A stretch of DNA of 64,000 nt, taken from contig NZ_PPQN01000001.1 of NCBI RefSeq assembly GCF_002901995.1, forward strand, positions 1-64,000, in the 5' to 3' direction. Below are positions 28,584-38,975 of this stretch, piece by piece. Positions within the stretch are counted from its first letter, which is position 1. Each line of letters starts with the position of its first letter. The position numbers were made by a program, and so were the translations under genes. The notes below the pieces were generated by a model. The model saw only the letters and a program-made list of their open reading frames with translations. It was not told the origin of the DNA and did no database searches. Origin of the DNA: Staphylococcus coagulans (GTDB taxonomy: Bacteria; Bacillota; Bacilli; Staphylococcales; Staphylococcaceae).

Positions 28584-29822
28584 ATGTCTTTAAGAGACGA
28601 TGCATTGCATATGCATAAAGAAAATCAAGGTAAACTAGCTGTTTGTCCAAAGGTTAAAGTAACAAATAAAGAAGAACTTAGTTTGGCCTATTCACCTGGG
28701 GTAGCTGAACCCTGTAAAGATATTCATGAACGACCAAGCCGTGTCTATGATTACACAATGAAAAGTAATACTGTAGCTGTCATTTCAGATGGGACAGCTG
28801 TTCTAGGATTAGGAAACATTGGCGCCGAAGCTAGTATCCCTGTTATGGAAGGTAAGGCTGTGTTATTTAAAAGTTTTGCTGGTGTTGATGCAATTCCGTT
28901 ATCTCTATCAACGAATGATACAGAAGAAATTATTCGTACCGTTAAACTTTTAGAACCTAATTTTGGTGGCGTCAATTTAGAAGACATTTCTGCACCGCGT
29001 TGTTTTGAAATCGAAGCACGTTTGAAAAAAGAAACAAAAATCCCTGTTTTTCATGATGATCAACATGGAACTGCAATCGTAACTGTTGCTGGACTTATTA
29101 ATGCGCTTAGAATTGTAAACAAAGACTTAGCTGACATTAAAGTGATTTTAAATGGTGCAGGCGCAGCAGGTATTGCTATTGTTAAATTATTATATTCCTA
29201 TGGTGTTCGAAATATGATTATGTGCGACTCAAAGGGTGCTATTTTCGAAGGTAGACCATATGGTATGAACCCTACTAAAGAAACTGTTGCGAAATGGACA
29301 AATAAAGACAAGCAAGAAGGTCAATTAGAAGACGTCATTAAAGACTCAGATGTCTTCATTGGTGTATCAGTTGCAGATGCGCTTTCAGAAGACATGGTGA
29401 AATCAATGAATGAAGATGCTATTATTTTTGCGATGGCTAATCCAAATCCAGAAATCACACCAGATAAAGCTAAAAATGCTGGGGCTAAAGTCATCGGTAC
29501 AGGCCGTTCTGATTTTCCAAATCAAATCAATAACGTACTCGCTTTTCCAGGGATATTCCGCGGTGCGTTAGATGTTCGTGCAACACATATCAATGAAGAT
29601 ATGAAACAAGCTGCTGTTGAAGCGATTGCAAATTTAATAACAGATGAAGAAAGAAATGCAGATTATGTGATTCCAGGACCATTCGATTATCGTGTAGCAC
29701 CTTCAGTTGCAAGAGAAGTTGCACGCGCTGCAATGGAATCAGGTGTCGCTAGAATCGAAGTTGATCCAGAAGCGGTATACGAAAAAACGTTATCACTTAC
29801 TGATTTAAAAAAGTCAAAATAA
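28584..29822 (+). CDS. NAD(P)-dependent malic enzyme
   Basis: Oxidatively decarboxylates L-malate to pyruvate. The short prokaryotic form (412 residues) has the N-terminal LAYSPGVAEPCKDIHE, the metal/substrate-binding VNLEDISAPRCFEIE and VFHDDQHGTAIV. It also has the Rossmann segment VILNGAGAAGIAIVKLL and FAMANPNPEITPDKA. Cofactor preference is not certain by eye. It is the first gene of a likely operon with accD and accA, 38 bases upstream of accD. This links pyruvate supply to fatty-acid precursor synthesis. Confidence 0.94.
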   Translation: MSLRDDALHMHKENQGKLAVCPKVKVTNKEELSLAYSPGVAEPCKDIHERPSRVYDYTMKSNTVAVISDGTAVLGLGNIGAEASIPVMEGKAVLFKSFAGVDAIPLSLSTNDTEEIIRTVKLLEPNFGGVNLEDISAPRCFEIEARLKKETKIPVFHDDQHGTAIVTVAGLINALRIVNKDLADIKVILNGAGAAGIAIVKLLYSYGVRNMIMCDSKGAIFEGRPYGMNPTKETVAKWTNKDKQEGQLEDVIKDSDVFIGVSVADALSEDMVKSMNEDAIIFAMANPNPEITPDKAKNAGAKVIGTGRSDFPNQINNVLAFPGIFRGALDVRATHINEDMKQAAVEAIANLITDEERNADYVIPGPFDYRVAPSVAREVARAAMESGVARIEVDPEAVYEKTLSLTDLKKSK

Positions 29823-29860
29823 GCTGATTGATAGCCGATGGTTATGTGGAGGTAATAGAG

Positions 29861-30721
29861 ATGTTCAAAGATTTTTTTAATCGTAATTCTAAAAAGAAGA
29901 AATATGTTACGGTTCAAGATTCAAAACAGAATGAAGTTCCAGAAGGCATCATGACAAAATGTCCTAACTGCAAAAAGATTATGTATACAAAAGAGCTAAC
30001 TGAAAACTTAAATGTTTGTTTTAATTGTGATCATCATATACAACTTTCTGCATATGATCGAATCGACGCCATTGCGGATGAAGGGACTTTTGAAGAATTT
30101 GATAAGGGGATGACCTCTGCAAATCCATTAAACTTTCCTGGCTATGAAGAAAAACTTGAAAAAGACCAAGAAAAAACAGGATTAAATGAAGCAATTGTAA
30201 CAGGCACTGCTGAACTTAATGGGAATAAATTTGGAGTAGGTGTCATGGACCCAAGATTCAGAATGGGGAGTATGGGTTCAGTTGTCGGGGAAAAAATTTG
30301 TCGTATTGTTGACCATTGTACCGAAGAACGTTTGCCGTTTGTTTTATTCACGGCTTCAGGCGGTGCTCGCATGCAAGAAGGTATTATTTCTTTGATGCAA
30401 ATGGCTAAAACGAGTGTATCTTTAGAAAAGCACTCAAATGCTGGCTTATTATTTATTTCTTATATGACACATCCAACAACTGGTGGGGTTTCTGCAAGTT
30501 TCGCTTCTATTGGAGATATCAATCTTGCTGAGCCAAAAGCTCTGATTGGCTTTGCAGGTCGACGTGTGATTGAACAAACGATTAACGAAAAACTACCTGA
30601 TGATTTTCAAACTGCTGAATTTTTATTGGAACATGGCCAATTGGACAAGGTTGTACACCGTAGCGAAATGAAAAAAACACTTGCTACATTATTTGATATG
30701 CATCGTGAGGTGAAAAAGTAA
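29861..30721 (+). CDS. accD: Acetyl-CoA carboxylase carboxyltransferase subunit beta
   Basis: With AccA it transfers carboxyl from carboxybiotin to acetyl-CoA, giving malonyl-CoA for fatty-acid synthesis. The 286-residue protein has the N-terminal four-cysteine zinc ribbon (CPNCKK ... CFNCDHH), which contacts DNA/RNA in homologues. The crotonase-fold carboxyltransferase domain follows, with [19 protein letters not shown] and [14 protein letters not shown]. The open frame extends to 29828, but the ATG at 29861 follows GGAGG by eight bases and matches the family start. The stop overlaps the accA ATG by one base. Confidence 0.96.
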   Translation: MFKDFFNRNSKKKKYVTVQDSKQNEVPEGIMTKCPNCKKIMYTKELTENLNVCFNCDHHIQLSAYDRIDAIADEGTFEEFDKGMTSANPLNFPGYEEKLEKDQEKTGLNEAIVTGTAELNGNKFGVGVMDPRFRMGSMGSVVGEKICRIVDHCTEERLPFVLFTASGGARMQEGIISLMQMAKTSVSLEKHSNAGLLFISYMTHPTTGGVSASFASIGDINLAEPKALIGFAGRRVIEQTINEKLPDDFQTAEFLLEHGQLDKVVHRSEMKKTLATLFDMHREVKK

Positions 30722-31665
30722 TGCTTGATTTTGAAAAACCAATTCAAGATATTATGAACAAAATTGAATCTTTACAGGAGACTCAGGCAAAAAATGATGT
30801 TGATTTGTCTGATGAAATTGAGATTCTTGAAGCAGCATTACAAACAGAAAAAGAAAAAATTTATACATCTTTGAAACCTTGGGATCGTGTACAAATAGCA
30901 AGATTACCTGAGAGACCCACTGTTTTGGACTATATTCCATTTATATTTGATGATTTCATTGAATTACACGGTGATCGAAATTTCAGAGATGATCCGGCGA
31001 TTATCGGTGGATTAGCTTATTTAGATGGCCGTCCAGTAACAGTAATTGGACATCAACGTGGGAAAGATACGAAAGATAATATTTATCGTAACTTCGGTAT
31101 GGCTCATCCAGAAGGCTATCGTAAGGCTTTAAGGTTGATGAAAGAAGCGGAAAAGTTCAACCGTCCGATTTTTACATTTATCGATACGAAAGGTGCTTAT
31201 CCAGGTAAAGCTGCCGAAGAACGCGGTCAAAGTGAATCCATCGCACGTAATCTGGTCGATATGGCGGGCCTCACTGTTCCTGTGATTTCTATTGTTATAG
31301 GAGAAGGAGGAAGTGGTGGTGCCCTTGGTCTAGGTGTGAGTAACCGATTATTAATGTTAGAAAATAGTACATACTCTGTCATATCTCCTGAAGGTGCAGC
31401 TGGCATTTTATGGAAAGATAGTGCTTTAGCGAAAATTGCGGCGGAAACTATGAAAATTACGGCCTATGATTTATTAGAGCTTAATATAATTGATGAAGTG
31501 GTCAAAGAGCCTCTTGGTGGTGCGCATCATGATGCGGAAGCTTTAGGTAAAAGCATTAAAGAAAAATTCACGCGCCATTTAAAGGCGTTTGAAAATATGA
31601 CACCTGAAGCGATTAAAGAGGATCGTTTTGAGAAGTTCCGAAATATTGGTTCTTTTGTAGAATAA
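30721..31665 (+). CDS. accA: Acetyl-CoA carboxylase carboxyltransferase subunit alpha
   Basis: Partner of AccD in the heterotetrameric carboxyltransferase. The 314 residues start with a helical segment ([18 protein letters not shown]) and continue into the domain with [30 protein letters not shown] and [34 protein letters not shown] and [13 protein letters not shown] follow, all diagnostic. It overlaps the accD stop by one base, coupling the two chains, and is followed by a strong terminator. Confidence 0.97.
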   Translation: MLDFEKPIQDIMNKIESLQETQAKNDVDLSDEIEILEAALQTEKEKIYTSLKPWDRVQIARLPERPTVLDYIPFIFDDFIELHGDRNFRDDPAIIGGLAYLDGRPVTVIGHQRGKDTKDNIYRNFGMAHPEGYRKALRLMKEAEKFNRPIFTFIDTKGAYPGKAAEERGQSESIARNLVDMAGLTVPVISIVIGEGGSGGALGLGVSNRLLMLENSTYSVISPEGAAGILWKDSALAKIAAETMKITAYDLLELNIIDEVVKEPLGGAHHDAEALGKSIKEKFTRHLKAFENMTPEAIKEDRFEKFRNIGSFVE

Positions 31666-31757
31666 AATCTACCGTTCAAATTGAACTTCAAATATGCATA
31701 TGACGTGAAATTTGTATAATGATAGTGTCATTGTAGAAATTTTGAATAAGATAAATC

Positions 31758-31812
31758 TGAGCTAAAACCCGAGATGATTGTTTTAAAAAATCTCGGGTTT
31801 TAGCTTTTTAAA
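31758..31812 (+). terminator. Terminator of the malic enzyme-accDA operon
   Basis: A near-perfect 16-bp stem AGCTAAAACCCGAGAT with ATCTCGGGTTTTAGCT (31760-31775, 31790-31805), followed by TTTTTA. Confidence 0.93.
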
Positions 31813-32130
31813 GTAAATATTCCGCTCTACTTTTGATTTGGATTAATTATATTTATTATTTGAAGCGTTCATTTAAAATAGTTACACTATTGGACGGTAC
31901 GGTTATTCATGCCAAAAGGAGATGTCATAGTGGCAAATGAGAAAATTTAAATTACTTTTTAAGAAATACTTATTTTCATCTTGATAAGCCTAGACAGTTC
32001 TCTAAAACATGCTTTTTATTTTAAAGTCAACAGTAATTGCATCAACTAAACGTTAAATTGACAATACCAAAAATTGAGTCATAATATAAAATAAAATTGA
32101 ATTATAACTTGGTTAATTTTTATATGAAAA
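31813..32130. other. Long AT-rich intergenic region upstream of pfkA
   Basis: No gene is supported. A ribosome-site-like GGAG at about 31918 precedes a seven-codon frame (GTG GCA AAT GAG AAA ATT TAA, about 31930-31950). That is too short to call but could be a leader peptide or a remnant. The rest is AT-rich without strong hairpins. Regulatory sequences for pfkA follow at 32135. Confidence 0.3.
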
Positions 32131-32134
32131 TGTT

Positions 32135-32189
32135 ATGAAAACGCCATTTGTGGCGGATTCATGAATTCATATTAAAAAACCGTTTTCAT
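32135..32189. promoter_or_regulatory. Inverted cre-like half-sites upstream of pfkA
   Basis: ATGAAAACG (32135-32143) and its exact reverse complement CGTTTTCAT (32181-32189) are separated by 37 bases and lie 87-141 bases before the pfkA start. Each equals the left half of a CcpA cre site, but neither has the full 14-bp match. They may be two weak cre sites or the arms of a hairpin. CcpA influence on pfk-pyk genes is known in low-GC Gram-positives. Confidence 0.35.
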
Positions 32190-32248
32190 TTTTATTTGTA
32201 CCTATTTTTGATGGAATGCATCATCAAATTATGGTATTTTTAACTTAA

Positions 32249-33244
<996 letters not shown>

Positions 33245-33263
33245 TTTTAGGAGGCATTTCCAA

Positions 33264-35024
33264 ATGAAAAAAACTAAAATCGTTTGTACGATTGGACCAG
33301 CATCAGAATCAGAAGATATGTTAGAAAAGTTAATGAAAGCCGGCATGAACGTGGCGCGTTTAAACTTTTCTCATGGCTCTCATGATGAGCATGCAGCACG
33401 TATCCGTTCAATTCGTAAAGTAGCGAAAAAGTTAGAAAAAAACATTGGTATTTTACTTGATACGAAAGGGCCTGAGATTCGTACGCACAATATGAAAAAT
33501 GGTGTGATTACATTAGAAAAAGGGTCACATGTTACAGTAAGTATGCATGAAGTAGAAGGTACACCGGAAAAGTTCTCTGTCACATATGAAGAATTAATTA
33601 ATGATATTGAAATCGGTTCATTTATTTTATTAGATGACGGATTAATTGAATTAGAAGTTGAATCAATTGATCACGCTGCGGGTGAAGTACACTGTAAAGT
33701 TCTTAACACTGGTGAGCTTAAAAATAAAAAAGGTGTGAACTTACCAGGCGTGAGTGTGAACTTGCCAGGTATTACTGAAAAAGATGAAGAGGACATTCGC
33801 TTTGGCATTGACCAAGATGTTGACTTTATTGCTGCAAGTTTCGTAAGACGTTCAAGTGACGTTTTAGAAATCCGTAGAATTTTAGAAGAAGTGAAAAACG
33901 ATACAATCAGTATTATTCCTAAAATTGAAAACCAAGAAGGTATTGACAACATAGATGAAATTCTTGAAGTTTCTGATGGTTTAATGGTAGCCAGAGGTGA
34001 CATGGGCGTTGAAATTCCACCAGAAACAGTACCAATTGTTCAAAAAGATTTAATTCGTAAATGTAATAAATTAGGTAAACCTGTTATCACTGCAACGCAA
34101 ATGTTAGATTCAATGCAACGCAATCCACGTGCGACAAGAGCTGAAGCTTCAGACGTTGCCAATGCTATTTACGATGGTACAGATGCGGTTATGTTATCTG
34201 GTGAAACAGCTGCAGGTGCTTATCCAGAAGAAGCAGTTAAAGCGATGAATAACATTGCATACGCTGCTGAGCAAGCACAAGATTATAAAAAGCTCTTATC
34301 AGATCGTACAAAACTTGTAGAAACTTCACTTGTAAATGCAATTGGTGTTTCTGCTGCACACACAGCGTTGAACCTAAAAGTAAACGCAATCGTTGCTGCT
34401 ACTGAAAGTGGTACAACAGCACGTACTATTTCAAAATACAGACCAAAATCAGACATTATTGCAGTGACACCATTCGCAACAACAGCACGTCAATGTACGC
34501 TTGTATGGGGCGTTTATCCTGTTGTACGTGAAGGTAACTACACAACAGATGAGTTGTTAAATAATGCAGTTGCAACAGCAATTGAAACAGAACGTGTTGA
34601 AAAAGGTGATTTAATCATCATCACAGCAGGTGTACCGACTGGTGAATCAGGAACTACAAACTTAATGAAATTACATCTCATCGGTGAAGATTTAGCAAAC
34701 GGGCAAGGTATTGGACGTAACTCAGCTGTTGGAAGAACAGTAGTTGTGAATGATGCATCAGAATTAGAGGGACAAAATCTTGAGCAAGCTGTTATCGTAA
34801 CACCTTCAGTTGATGAAAAAATGGTGCCTTATTTAGATCAAGCAGTCGCGCTCGTTACAGAAGAAGCAGGTTTAACATCTTCAAGTGCGATTTTAGGGTT
34901 AGAAAAAGGTATTCCAACTGTAGTAGGCGTTGAAGATGTAGCTAAAACGATCCCAAGTGGTATTTTAGTAACGGTAGATGCAGCGCAAGGTAAAGTTTAT
35001 GAAGGTTATGCCAACGTACTTTAA
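33264..35024 (+). CDS. pykA: Pyruvate kinase
   Basis: Converts phosphoenolpyruvate and ADP to pyruvate and ATP. The 586 residues include the normal kinase ([17 protein letters not shown], the [11 protein letters not shown] segment, the lysine/Mg motif [18 protein letters not shown] and [10 protein letters not shown]). An extra C-terminal PEP-utiliser-like domain of about 110 residues follows ([18 protein letters not shown]), as in other Firmicutes. That is why it is longer than the roughly 470-residue enterobacterial form. AGGAGGC precedes the ATG. It is second in the pfkA-pykA operon. Confidence 0.97.
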   Translation: MKKTKIVCTIGPASESEDMLEKLMKAGMNVARLNFSHGSHDEHAARIRSIRKVAKKLEKNIGILLDTKGPEIRTHNMKNGVITLEKGSHVTVSMHEVEGTPEKFSVTYEELINDIEIGSFILLDDGLIELEVESIDHAAGEVHCKVLNTGELKNKKGVNLPGVSVNLPGITEKDEEDIRFGIDQDVDFIAASFVRRSSDVLEIRRILEEVKNDTISIIPKIENQEGIDNIDEILEVSDGLMVARGDMGVEIPPETVPIVQKDLIRKCNKLGKPVITATQMLDSMQRNPRATRAEASDVANAIYDGTDAVMLSGETAAGAYPEEAVKAMNNIAYAAEQAQDYKKLLSDRTKLVETSLVNAIGVSAAHTALNLKVNAIVAATESGTTARTISKYRPKSDIIAVTPFATTARQCTLVWGVYPVVREGNYTTDELLNNAVATAIETERVEKGDLIIITAGVPTGESGTTNLMKLHLIGEDLANGQGIGRNSAVGRTVVVNDASELEGQNLEQAVIVTPSVDEKMVPYLDQAVALVTEEAGLTSSSAILGLEKGIPTVVGVEDVAKTIPSGILVTVDAAQGKVYEGYANVL

Positions 35025-35114
35025 AATTAAATAGAATTCGCAATAAGTAAGAACGGAACACAGCGAGATGATTTTTTAAATCGTTAACCGATATTAATTA
35101 TTTCGAGTGTTTGT

Positions 35115-35180
35115 GGGGGGCGAAACTAGGGTATCTAAATATAAAATTTAGACCGTAGTTTCGTCCTTTTGTTTTTGTTT
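35115..35180 (+). terminator. Terminator of pfkA-pykA
   Basis: A long stem: GGGCGAAACTA and TCTAAAT pair with ATTTAGA and TAGTTTCGTCC, around a small internal mismatch, followed by TTTTGTTTTT. Confidence 0.9.
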
Positions 35181-35316
35181 AAGAGTTACATAAAAAGTGA
35201 TATTACACTTAAAGCGATAAATTTTAATAAATCCAAGTCATCAAATCTTTTTATTATGAATGATAAAGAATGCAAATAATCGTGCATTGATGTAATGATT
35301 ACGGATGAAAAGACAA
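35181..35316. other. AT-rich intergenic region before citZ
   Basis: No gene is supported and no strong hairpin seen. It leads into the cre-like site and promoter of citZ. Confidence 0.3.
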
Positions 35317-35332
35317 AAGAAAACGCTTTATA
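35317..35332. promoter_or_regulatory. cre-like site upstream of citZ
   Basis: AAGAAAACGCTTTATA keeps the core GAAAACGCTTT of a cre site but misses three consensus positions. It lies about 80 bases upstream of the citZ -35. CcpA control of citZ is known in Bacillus and staphylococci. Confidence 0.4.
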
Positions 35333-35412
35333 TTAGGGTTTTCGAAAAATATGAAATATATATTTCTGAGTTTGAAATAAGATTATTTTTACATACGACT
35401 GTTCTTAAAATG

Positions 35413-35441
35413 TTCACAAATTGCTTCATATTGGCTATAAT
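35413..35441 (+). promoter_or_regulatory. Promoter of citZ-icd
   Basis: TTCACA (35413-35418), a 17-base spacer and TATAAT (35436-35441), 52 bases before the citZ start. Confidence 0.75.
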
Positions 35442-35493
35442 AATATATGAAAGCCATTACAAAGAACGAATATAAAGTAAAGGGGAAATTCAT

Positions 35494-36612
35494 ATGGCAG
35501 AATTAATGAGAGGTCTTGAAGGGGTAATCGCTGCTGAAACTAAAATCAGCTCAATTATTGACAGTCAATTAACTTATGCAGGTTATGATATTGATGACCT
35601 GACAGAAAACGCACAATTCGAAGAGGTTGTTTTCTTATTGTGGAATTATCGATTACCTACAGAACAAGAATTATCTGAATTAAAAGAAAAGTTATTTAAG
35701 TATATGACTTTAAATCCAAGAATGTACAGTCATTTTGAAGAATATACGACAGATGAGGTACATCCAATGACGGCGTTACGTACGTCAGTTTCTTATCTCG
35801 CTCATTTTGATGAAAATGCGGACGATAATGGGGAAGAAGCATTGCAAGAAAGAGCGATTCGAATTCAAGCAAAAATTGCGTCACTTGTTGCATCATTTGC
35901 TCGAGTAAGAGATGGGAAACAACCTGTAAAACCTGATGCATCATTAAGCTATGCAGCAAACTTTTTATATATGTTACGTGGTGAAAAACCGACAGATGTT
36001 GAAGTTGAAGGTTTCAATAAAGCTTTAATTTTACATGCTGATCATGAATTAAATGCGTCTGCTTTCACAGCACGATGTGCCGTATCATCATTATCTGATA
36101 TGTATTCAGGTATCACTGCAGCGGTAGGTTCACTTAAAGGGCCTTTACATGGTGGAGCAAATGAACGTGTAATGAAGATGTTAACAGAAATCGGCTCTAT
36201 TGATAATGTTGAACCTTATCTAGAAAAAGCATTTAAAAACAAAGATAAAATTATGGGATTTGGTCATCGTGTTTATAAAAATGGTGATCCACGTGCCAAA
36301 TATTTAAAAGAAATGAGTCGTAAAATTACAGATGAGACAGGCCAAAGTGATCTATACAAAATGTCAGTTAAAATTGCTGATATTATGAAAGAAGAAAAAG
36401 GCCTACTCCCTAATGTAGACTTCTATAGTGCGACTGTTTATCATAGTATGGGGATAGAACATGATCTCTTTACACCTATCTTTGCAGTCAGTCGTACTTC
36501 AGGGTGGACTGCACATATTTTAGAACAACTTAGAGATAATAGAATTATGCGTCCACGTGCAACTTATGTGGGTGAAGTTGATCGTAAATATGTTCCAATT
36601 CAAGAACGCTAA
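35494..36612 (+). CDS. citZ: Citrate synthase
   Basis: Condenses acetyl-CoA with oxaloacetate to citrate, the entry to the TCA cycle. The 372-residue protein begins MAELMRGLEGVIAAETKIS. It carries the catalytic-histidine segments LILHADHELNASAFTAR and GHRVYKNGDPRAKYLKEM, and the aspartate region NVDFYSATVYHSMGI. GPLHGGANERVMKML is also diagnostic. AAAGGGG lies before the ATG. It is co-transcribed with icd, 44 bases downstream. Confidence 0.97.
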   Translation: MAELMRGLEGVIAAETKISSIIDSQLTYAGYDIDDLTENAQFEEVVFLLWNYRLPTEQELSELKEKLFKYMTLNPRMYSHFEEYTTDEVHPMTALRTSVSYLAHFDENADDNGEEALQERAIRIQAKIASLVASFARVRDGKQPVKPDASLSYAANFLYMLRGEKPTDVEVEGFNKALILHADHELNASAFTARCAVSSLSDMYSGITAAVGSLKGPLHGGANERVMKMLTEIGSIDNVEPYLEKAFKNKDKIMGFGHRVYKNGDPRAKYLKEMSRKITDETGQSDLYKMSVKIADIMKEEKGLLPNVDFYSATVYHSMGIEHDLFTPIFAVSRTSGWTAHILEQLRDNRIMRPRATYVGEVDRKYVPIQER

Positions 36613-36656
36613 ACCTATTGCATTTAAGATGATTTAAAATTCGGAGGTATATAACA

Positions 36657-37919
36657 ATGAGTGAAAAGATCGTAAAAACGGATAATGGTTTACAAGTCCC
36701 TAATCAACCTATCATTCCATTTATTATTGGTGACGGTATCGGGCCTGATATTTGGAAAGCAGCGAGTCGTGTTATTGATGCAGCTGTTGAAAAAGCATAT
36801 TCTGGAGAAAAAGCAATTTCATGGAAAGAAGTGCTAGCAGGACAAAAAGCATATGATCAAACAGGTGAATGGTTACCTTCTGAAACGCTTGATACAATCA
36901 AAGAATACTTGATAGCGATTAAAGGACCTTTAACAACTCCAATCGGCGGAGGTATCCGTTCATTGAATGTTGCATTACGCCAAGAATTGGATTTATTTAC
37001 ATGTCTACGTCCAGTACGCTGGTTCCAAGGTGTGCCATCACCAGTGAAACGACCACAAGATACAGATATGGTCATCTTCCGTGAAAATACTGAAGACATT
37101 TATGCAGGCATCGAATTCAAAGAAGGTACAGATGAAGTTAAAAAGGTAATTGATTTCTTACAAAATGAAATGGGTGCAAAAAATATTCGCTTCCCTGAAA
37201 CTTCTGGTATTGGTATTAAGCCTGTATCGAAAGAAGGGACTGAACGATTAGTACGTGCTGCGATTCAATACGCTTTAGACAATCAACGTAAATCTGTAAC
37301 GCTTGTGCATAAAGGGAATATCATGAAATTTACTGAAGGTGCCTTTAAACAATGGGGATATGATTTAGCAGAGAAAGAGTTTGGTGATCAAGTCTTCACT
37401 TGGCAACAATATGACCGTTTAGTTGATGAAAAAGGTAAAGATGAAGCTAACCGTATTCAAGATCAAGCTGAAAAAGACGGTAAAGTTATTATTAAAGACT
37501 CCATTGCGGATATTTTCTTACAACAAATTTTAACACGTCCAGCTGACCATGATGTAGTGGCAACAATGAATTTAAATGGTGACTATATTTCTGATGCCCT
37601 TGCTGCACAAGTCGGAGGTATCGGTATTGCACCAGGCGCAAACATTAACTATGAATCTGGTCATGCTATTTTCGAAGCAACGCACGGAACAGCGCCAAAA
37701 TATGCAGACTTAGATAAAGTTAACCCTTCTTCTGTATTATTATCAGGGGTATTAATGTTAGAACATTTAGGTTGGCAAGAAGCTGCAGATTTGATTACGC
37801 AAGCAGTTGAAAAAACAATTGCTTCTAAAGTTGTAACTTATGATTTTGCACGCTTGATGGAAGGTGCAACTGAAGTTAAAACATCTGAATTTGCAGACGA
37901 ATTAATTAAAAATCTTTAA
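36657..37919 (+). CDS. icd: NADP-dependent isocitrate dehydrogenase
   Basis: Oxidatively decarboxylates isocitrate to 2-oxoglutarate. The 420 residues match the dimeric bacterial Icd. [16 protein letters not shown] opens the protein, and the substrate serine lies in [47 protein letters not shown] and the metal aspartates in [17 protein letters not shown] are also present. [17 protein letters not shown] forms the NADP-binding side. A ribosome site GGAGG precedes the ATG. It is second in the citZ operon and is followed by a strong terminator. Confidence 0.97.
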   Translation: MSEKIVKTDNGLQVPNQPIIPFIIGDGIGPDIWKAASRVIDAAVEKAYSGEKAISWKEVLAGQKAYDQTGEWLPSETLDTIKEYLIAIKGPLTTPIGGGIRSLNVALRQELDLFTCLRPVRWFQGVPSPVKRPQDTDMVIFRENTEDIYAGIEFKEGTDEVKKVIDFLQNEMGAKNIRFPETSGIGIKPVSKEGTERLVRAAIQYALDNQRKSVTLVHKGNIMKFTEGAFKQWGYDLAEKEFGDQVFTWQQYDRLVDEKGKDEANRIQDQAEKDGKVIIKDSIADIFLQQILTRPADHDVVATMNLNGDYISDALAAQVGGIGIAPGANINYESGHAIFEATHGTAPKYADLDKVNPSSVLLSGVLMLEHLGWQEAADLITQAVEKTIASKVVTYDFARLMEGATEVKTSEFADELIKNL

Positions 37920-37938
37920 TCAATAAGATGATATACAA

Positions 37939-37997
37939 TGGGAATCAGATCGAGACTTCAATGTAATAATGAAGATCTCGTTTGATTCCTTTTTTAG
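37939..37997 (+). terminator. Terminator of citZ-icd
   Basis: GGAATCA-GA-TCGAGA-CTTCA pairs with TGAAG-ATCTCG-TTTGATTCC (37941-37989), followed by TTTTTT. Confidence 0.92.
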
Positions 37998-38171
37998 TGA
38001 CTCGAATTCAACCTTTAGTGAGACGCTCTATTTCGTTTCAATGCCATCATTATTATTTACCTAAAGTATTTGTATAGCGAAAGTAAGTTTCATTAATCGC
38101 GCTTATTGTAAAGTGTAAAAAGTTCTATTTAATGTATCCATGTATAACTAACCGCTTTTATATTGAAATTA
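37998..38171. other. Intergenic region before the phoP control region
   Basis: No gene or strong hairpin seen; AT-rich and leading into the Pho-box-like array. Confidence 0.3.
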
Positions 38172-38210
38172 TTAACGTTACATTAAGTTATTGTAAAGTT
38201 ACTTAACTAT
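38172..38210 (+). promoter_or_regulatory. Pho-box-like direct repeats upstream of phoP
   Basis: TTAACG, TTAAGT and TAAAGT begin at 38172, 38183 and 38194, an exact 11-bp period with five-base gaps. A degenerate fourth unit may follow at 38205. This is the geometry of PhoP tandem sites in Bacillus. The array ends about 30 bases before a TATAAT that lacks a proper -35, as expected for PhoP-activated promoters, so autoregulation is inferred. Confidence 0.55.
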
Positions 38211-38236
38211 ATATTATTTTTGAGTTCATTTTAAGT

Positions 38237-38242
38237 TATAAT
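38237..38242 (+). promoter_or_regulatory. -10 element of the phoPR promoter
   Basis: TATAAT 29 bases before phoP. No recognisable -35 hexamer at 16-18 bases upstream, which suits activator-dependent initiation. Confidence 0.55.
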
Positions 38243-38270
38243 GAAATTAATATCATAAGGAGGTAGATGT

Positions 38271-38975
38271 ATGGCTCAAAGAGTGCTTGTCGTTGATGAT
38301 GAACAATCAATCGTAACATTATTAAAATATAATCTTGAGCAAGCGGGGTATGTAGTTGAGATTGCCCAAGATGGTGAGGAAGCATTGCAAAAAGAAAAAG
38401 AAACAAAGCCCGATTTAATTGTTTTAGATGTCATGTTACCAAAAAAAGATGGTATAGAAGTCTGCAAAACGATTCGATCAGATAAAAATCAAGTTCCCAT
38501 TTTAATGTTAACTGCAAAAGATGACGAATTTGATCGTGTGCTTGGTCTTGAATTAGGTGCAGATGATTATATGACCAAACCATTTTCACCAAGAGAAGTT
38601 GTCGCACGTGTCAAAGCGATTTTGCGTCGTTCATCTGTCGTTGATTCTGTAAAGAATGAAGACGAGGATGAAGATATTGTAATTGGCAATATTAGAATTC
38701 GTCCAGACTTTTTTGAAGTTTATCGTAACGATACATTACTAGAATTAACACCTAAAGAATTTGAATTATTATTATATTTAGTCGAACGACAAGGCCGTGT
38801 CATTACACGTGAACATATGCTGAATTCAGTTTGGAATTATGAATTTGCGGGTGATTCTAGAATTGTTGATGTCCATATTAGTCATTTACGAGATAAGCTT
38901 GAAGAGAATCCGAAACAGCCCCAGTTGATTAAAACAGTACGTGGTTTAGGGTATAAATTGGAGCGACCAAAATAA
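38271..38975 (+). CDS. phoP: Phosphate response regulator PhoP (OmpR family)
   Basis: A DNA-binding response regulator for phosphate starvation. The 234 residues hold an N-terminal receiver with VLVVDDEQS, phospho-acceptor Asp53 in LIVLDVMLP, and LTAKD and DDYMTKPF with the conserved lysine. An acidic linker (EDEDEDI) leads to the C-terminal winged helix (LTPKEFELLLYLVERQGRVITRE, VDVHISHLRDKLE). AAGGAGG lies before the ATG. Its stop directly abuts the phoR ATG. The Pho-box-like repeats upstream suggest it activates its own gene. Confidence 0.95.
   Translation: MAQRVLVVDDEQSIVTLLKYNLEQAGYVVEIAQDGEEALQKEKETKPDLIVLDVMLPKKDGIEVCKTIRSDKNQVPILMLTAKDDEFDRVLGLELGADDYMTKPFSPREVVARVKAILRRSSVVDSVKNEDEDEDIVIGNIRIRPDFFEVYRNDTLLELTPKEFELLLYLVERQGRVITREHMLNSVWNYEFAGDSRIVDVHISHLRDKLEENPKQPQLIKTVRGLGYKLERPK

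Noticed and set aside
31930-31950. Seven-codon GTG frame (MANEKI) upstream of pfkA
   Set aside because: A GGAG precedes it, but it is too short to support as a gene without conservation or ribosome-profiling data.
33671-34003. 110-codon minus-strand frame inside pykA
   Set aside because: Antisense shadow of the pyruvate kinase core with no promoter or ribosome site.
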